A stretch of 64,000 nt of DNA from Streptomyces fradiae ATCC 10745 = DSM 40063 (lineage in GTDB: Bacteria > Actinomycetota > Actinomycetes > Streptomycetales > Streptomycetaceae). Both the position numbers and the translations under genes were made by a program. The stretch covers positions 2,094,501 through 2,158,500 of the forward strand of contig NZ_CP023696.1 in the NCBI RefSeq assembly GCF_008704425.1, read 5' to 3'. Shown one piece after another: positions 62,748-64,000 of the stretch; the stretch's first letter is position 1; each line of letters starts with the position of its first letter. A model generated the notes under the pieces. That model did not search any database and was not told the origin of the DNA. It saw only the letters and a program-made list of their open reading frames with translations.

Positions 62748-62837
62748 GCGGATCGCCCCTCCTCTGGATCGGCGGTGCACGGGCAGGCCGGGGCCGATCG
62801 GCTCGGCGGGGGAGAGGAATCGACGCCGATCGGCCCG

Positions 62838-62867
62838 GTGACAAATAGCTTAGCGCTAAGCTACTTA
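62838..62867. promoter_or_regulatory. MarR operator and divergent promoter
   Basis: TAGCTTAGCGCTAAGCTA (62846-62863) is a perfect 18-bp palindrome. On the plus strand it sits exactly between GTGACA (62838-62843) and TACTTA (62862-62867), an 18-bp spaced promoter for the MarR gene. A weaker relative of the half-site (AAGTGGCTTAATGC) follows at about 62871. A dimer bound here would block both directions. Confidence 0.75.
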
Positions 62868-62933
62868 TCCGCAAGTGGCTTAATGCCGAGCTTCTTTCTT
62901 GCGGGTCAGCGGGGGGAGGGCGAGACTGCCCCC

Positions 62934-63554
62934 ATGACCGCGACCCCCCACCGCGCCACCGCCGCGCACGACGCCCCGGCCGGGTCACCCTCCGGCACCC
63001 CGCACGACACCACCGCCCCCGGCGCCCGGCGCGGCGGGCCCGCCTCCGGTGCCCCGGCCGGGGTCCCCGACCCCGTCGACGCCATCACCGGCCAGTGGGC
63101 GGTCGTCCGCCCCGACCTGGACACGGTGCCCATGGCCGTCTTCGGGCGCATCACCCGGCTCACCCTCACGATGGCCGAGCGGATGGACCGCGCCTACGCG
63201 CCGTTCGGCATCTCGCGCGGGGAGTTCGACGTGCTGGCGACCCTGCGCCGCGCCGGGGAGCCGTACACCCTGTCGCCGCGCCAGCTCTCGGCGACGCTGA
63301 TGCTCACCACGGGCGGCATGACGGGGCGGCTGGACAAGCTGGAGCGCGCCGGGCTGCTCAGCCGCAACCCGGACCCGCACGACCGGCGGGCCCTGCGCGT
63401 GACGCTGAGCGACCGGGGGCTGGAGTTGGTGGACGAGGCGGTGGCCGCCGGGCTCGCCGTGCAGCGGGAGGCCCTGTGGGCGGCGCTCGACGAGGACGAG
63501 GCGGAGCAGCTCGCCGGACTGCTGCGGCGGCTGCTCAACGCGACGGGGGCATGA
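62934..63554 (+). CDS. MarR-family transcriptional regulator
   Basis: 206 residues. The first 48 are an Ala/Pro/Gly extension; the winged helix follows with GISRGEFDVLATLRRAGEPY, LSATLMLTTGGMTGRLDKLE and the wing RNPDPHDRRALRVTLSDRG, the DxRxxxVxLT-type MarR signature. It probably represses the divergent EamA exporter and itself through the palindrome at 62846-62863 and is released by a small molecule. The ATG at 62934 has only a distant GGAGGG. Confidence 0.94.
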   Translation: MTATPHRATAAHDAPAGSPSGTPHDTTAPGARRGGPASGAPAGVPDPVDAITGQWAVVRPDLDTVPMAVFGRITRLTLTMAERMDRAYAPFGISRGEFDVLATLRRAGEPYTLSPRQLSATLMLTTGGMTGRLDKLERAGLLSRNPDPHDRRALRVTLSDRGLELVDEAVAAGLAVQREALWAALDEDEAEQLAGLLRRLLNATGA

Positions 63555-63755
63555 GGCGGGGCGACGGCTCGGGGCCTGGGGCGGGGCCTGGAGCTGGGCC
63601 CGGAGCGGCGCACCGGCCTCGGGCGCGCGGCGGGCCGGCGACCGGGGCGCCCGGCGGGGCGACGTGCGGCGGGCCGCCGAGCGGGGCGGCGGGCCGGCCG
63701 GCGGGGCGCCGGCCGGGGCCCGAGCGAGAACGCCGGAAGGGCCCGGGAGCGCGCG

Positions 63756-63798
63756 AGGGCGCCGCGCGGCGGGTCCGGGACCCGGCGCGCGGCGCCCT
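63756..63798. terminator. Bidirectional terminator after the MarR gene
   Basis: A 20-bp stem with one mismatch around CGG; the left arm begins AGGGCGCCGCGCGG. It lies between the MarR stop and the small membrane protein stop. The 200 bases before it are G-rich and hold no gene. Confidence 0.8.
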
Positions 63799-63833
63799 GG
63801 CGGAAGCGGGGTGGGCCGGGCCCTCGGGGAGGG

Positions 63834-63995
63834 TCAGGCCTTCTTGGACCGGTCGAGCACCATGACGAGGCCGGCGATGACCGCGAACAGCACGATCGGG
63901 GCCACCACGAAGAGGCCGAGGGTCTCCACGACGCTCAGACCGGGACCCGGGTCGTCGCCGTCGTCGCGGGTCAGCGCGAGCGCGGGGGACGACAT
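63834..63995 (-). CDS. Small single-helix membrane protein, 53 residues
   Basis: Complete: it begins MSSPALALTRDDGDDPGPGL, has a hydrophobic helix from about residue 25 to 46 (ETLGLFVVAPIVLFAVIAGL) and ends DRSKKA. A start ATG at 63995 and TGA stop at 63836-63834 frame it. The acidic N-terminus and basic C-terminus suggest N-out, C-in orientation. Codon bias is typical of a real Streptomyces gene. Function unknown. The window ends five bases upstream, so its ribosome site is not fully visible. Confidence 0.8.
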   Translation of the reverse strand: MSSPALALTRDDGDDPGPGLSVVETLGLFVVAPIVLFAVIAGLVMVLDRSKKA

Positions 63996-64000
63996 GAGCA

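Noticed and set aside
61680..62933. A 624-residue frame extending the MarR gene upstream
   Set aside because: It runs antisense through the EamA exporter; the ATG at 62934 sits after a promoter and palindrome.

Overview
The window is chromosomal DNA of a Streptomyces (or very close actinomycete). The evidence is the very high G+C with strong third-position bias, frequent GTG starts, GGAGG-type ribosome sites, long G+C hairpins as terminators, and a gene order I recognise from Streptomyces chromosomes (rne - TIGR03936 - TIGR03960 - rodA/pbp2/mreDCB - ndk - folC - valS - clpX/clpP2/clpP1 - tig - tRNAs - nei - rpiB - sod - pepN). The skeleton valS-folC-DUF4233-ndk-rne and clpX-clpP-tig-nei-rpiB-Rv2466c-pepN is also the order of Mycobacterium tuberculosis Rv2444c-Rv2467, so this is a conserved actinobacterial core segment with accessory insertions, not a genomic island. 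No prophage, insertion sequence, integron, CRISPR array or secondary-metabolite cluster was seen.

Layout. 1-1.4 kb: two nucleotide-sugar genes (Gfo/Idh oxidoreductase, cut by the window edge, and a DegT aminotransferase) lying where rplU-rpmA-obg normally follow rne. 1.7-10.5 kb: RNase E/G with long repeat-rich arms, and the radical-SAM pair TIGR03936/TIGR03960 split by a repeat membrane protein. 10.7-15.1 kb: a CYTH/CHAD polyphosphate-type protein, a TetR regulator, and a divergent pair of PH-domain (YdbS/YdbT-like) membrane proteins. 15.2-21.5 kb: the mreB-mreC-mreD-pbp2-rodA wall operon. 21.8-27.4 kb: ndk, DUF4233, folC, valS. 28.6-33.0 kb: clpX, clpP2, clpP1 and trigger factor (protein quality control), with a ClgR-like box before clpP1. 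33.2-33.6 kb: tRNA-Pro(UGG) and tRNA-Gly(UCC). 33.8-46.4 kb: small membrane protein, acyltransferase, HD protein, a frameshifted SpoIIE-type phosphatase, an Eis-like acetyltransferase, Nei-type glycosylase, rpiB, two amino-acid permeases, bioY, an Fe superoxide dismutase with a Nur-like box, and an Rv2466c-type protein. 46.5-61.6 kb: two aminopeptidase N paralogues flanking an AbiEi/DUF559-like protein, a secreted beta-lactamase-fold hydrolase, a flavin-type oxidase, a VOC/CGNR divergent pair, a large secreted subtilase and asd. 61.8-64 kb: an EamA exporter divergent from a MarR regulator over an 18-bp palindrome, and a 53-residue membrane protein.

How it works together: most genes are housekeeping (RNA decay, wall elongation, nucleotide and folate supply, aminoacylation, proteolysis, oxidative defence). 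The regulatory logic most readable from the DNA is in three divergent regulator/target pairs (TetR/PH proteins, CGNR/VOC, MarR/EamA), the candidate ClgR and Nur operators, and many perfect hairpins that separate transcription units. The most unusual items are a solo CRISPR-type repeat, a 12-residue-module repeat protein between the two radical-SAM partners, a 17-bp tandem-hairpin array between folC and valS, the single-base frameshift in the phosphatase, and a subtilase with a tripeptidyl-peptidase-II-like insertion. I saw no clear multi-gene system that is obviously undescribed.
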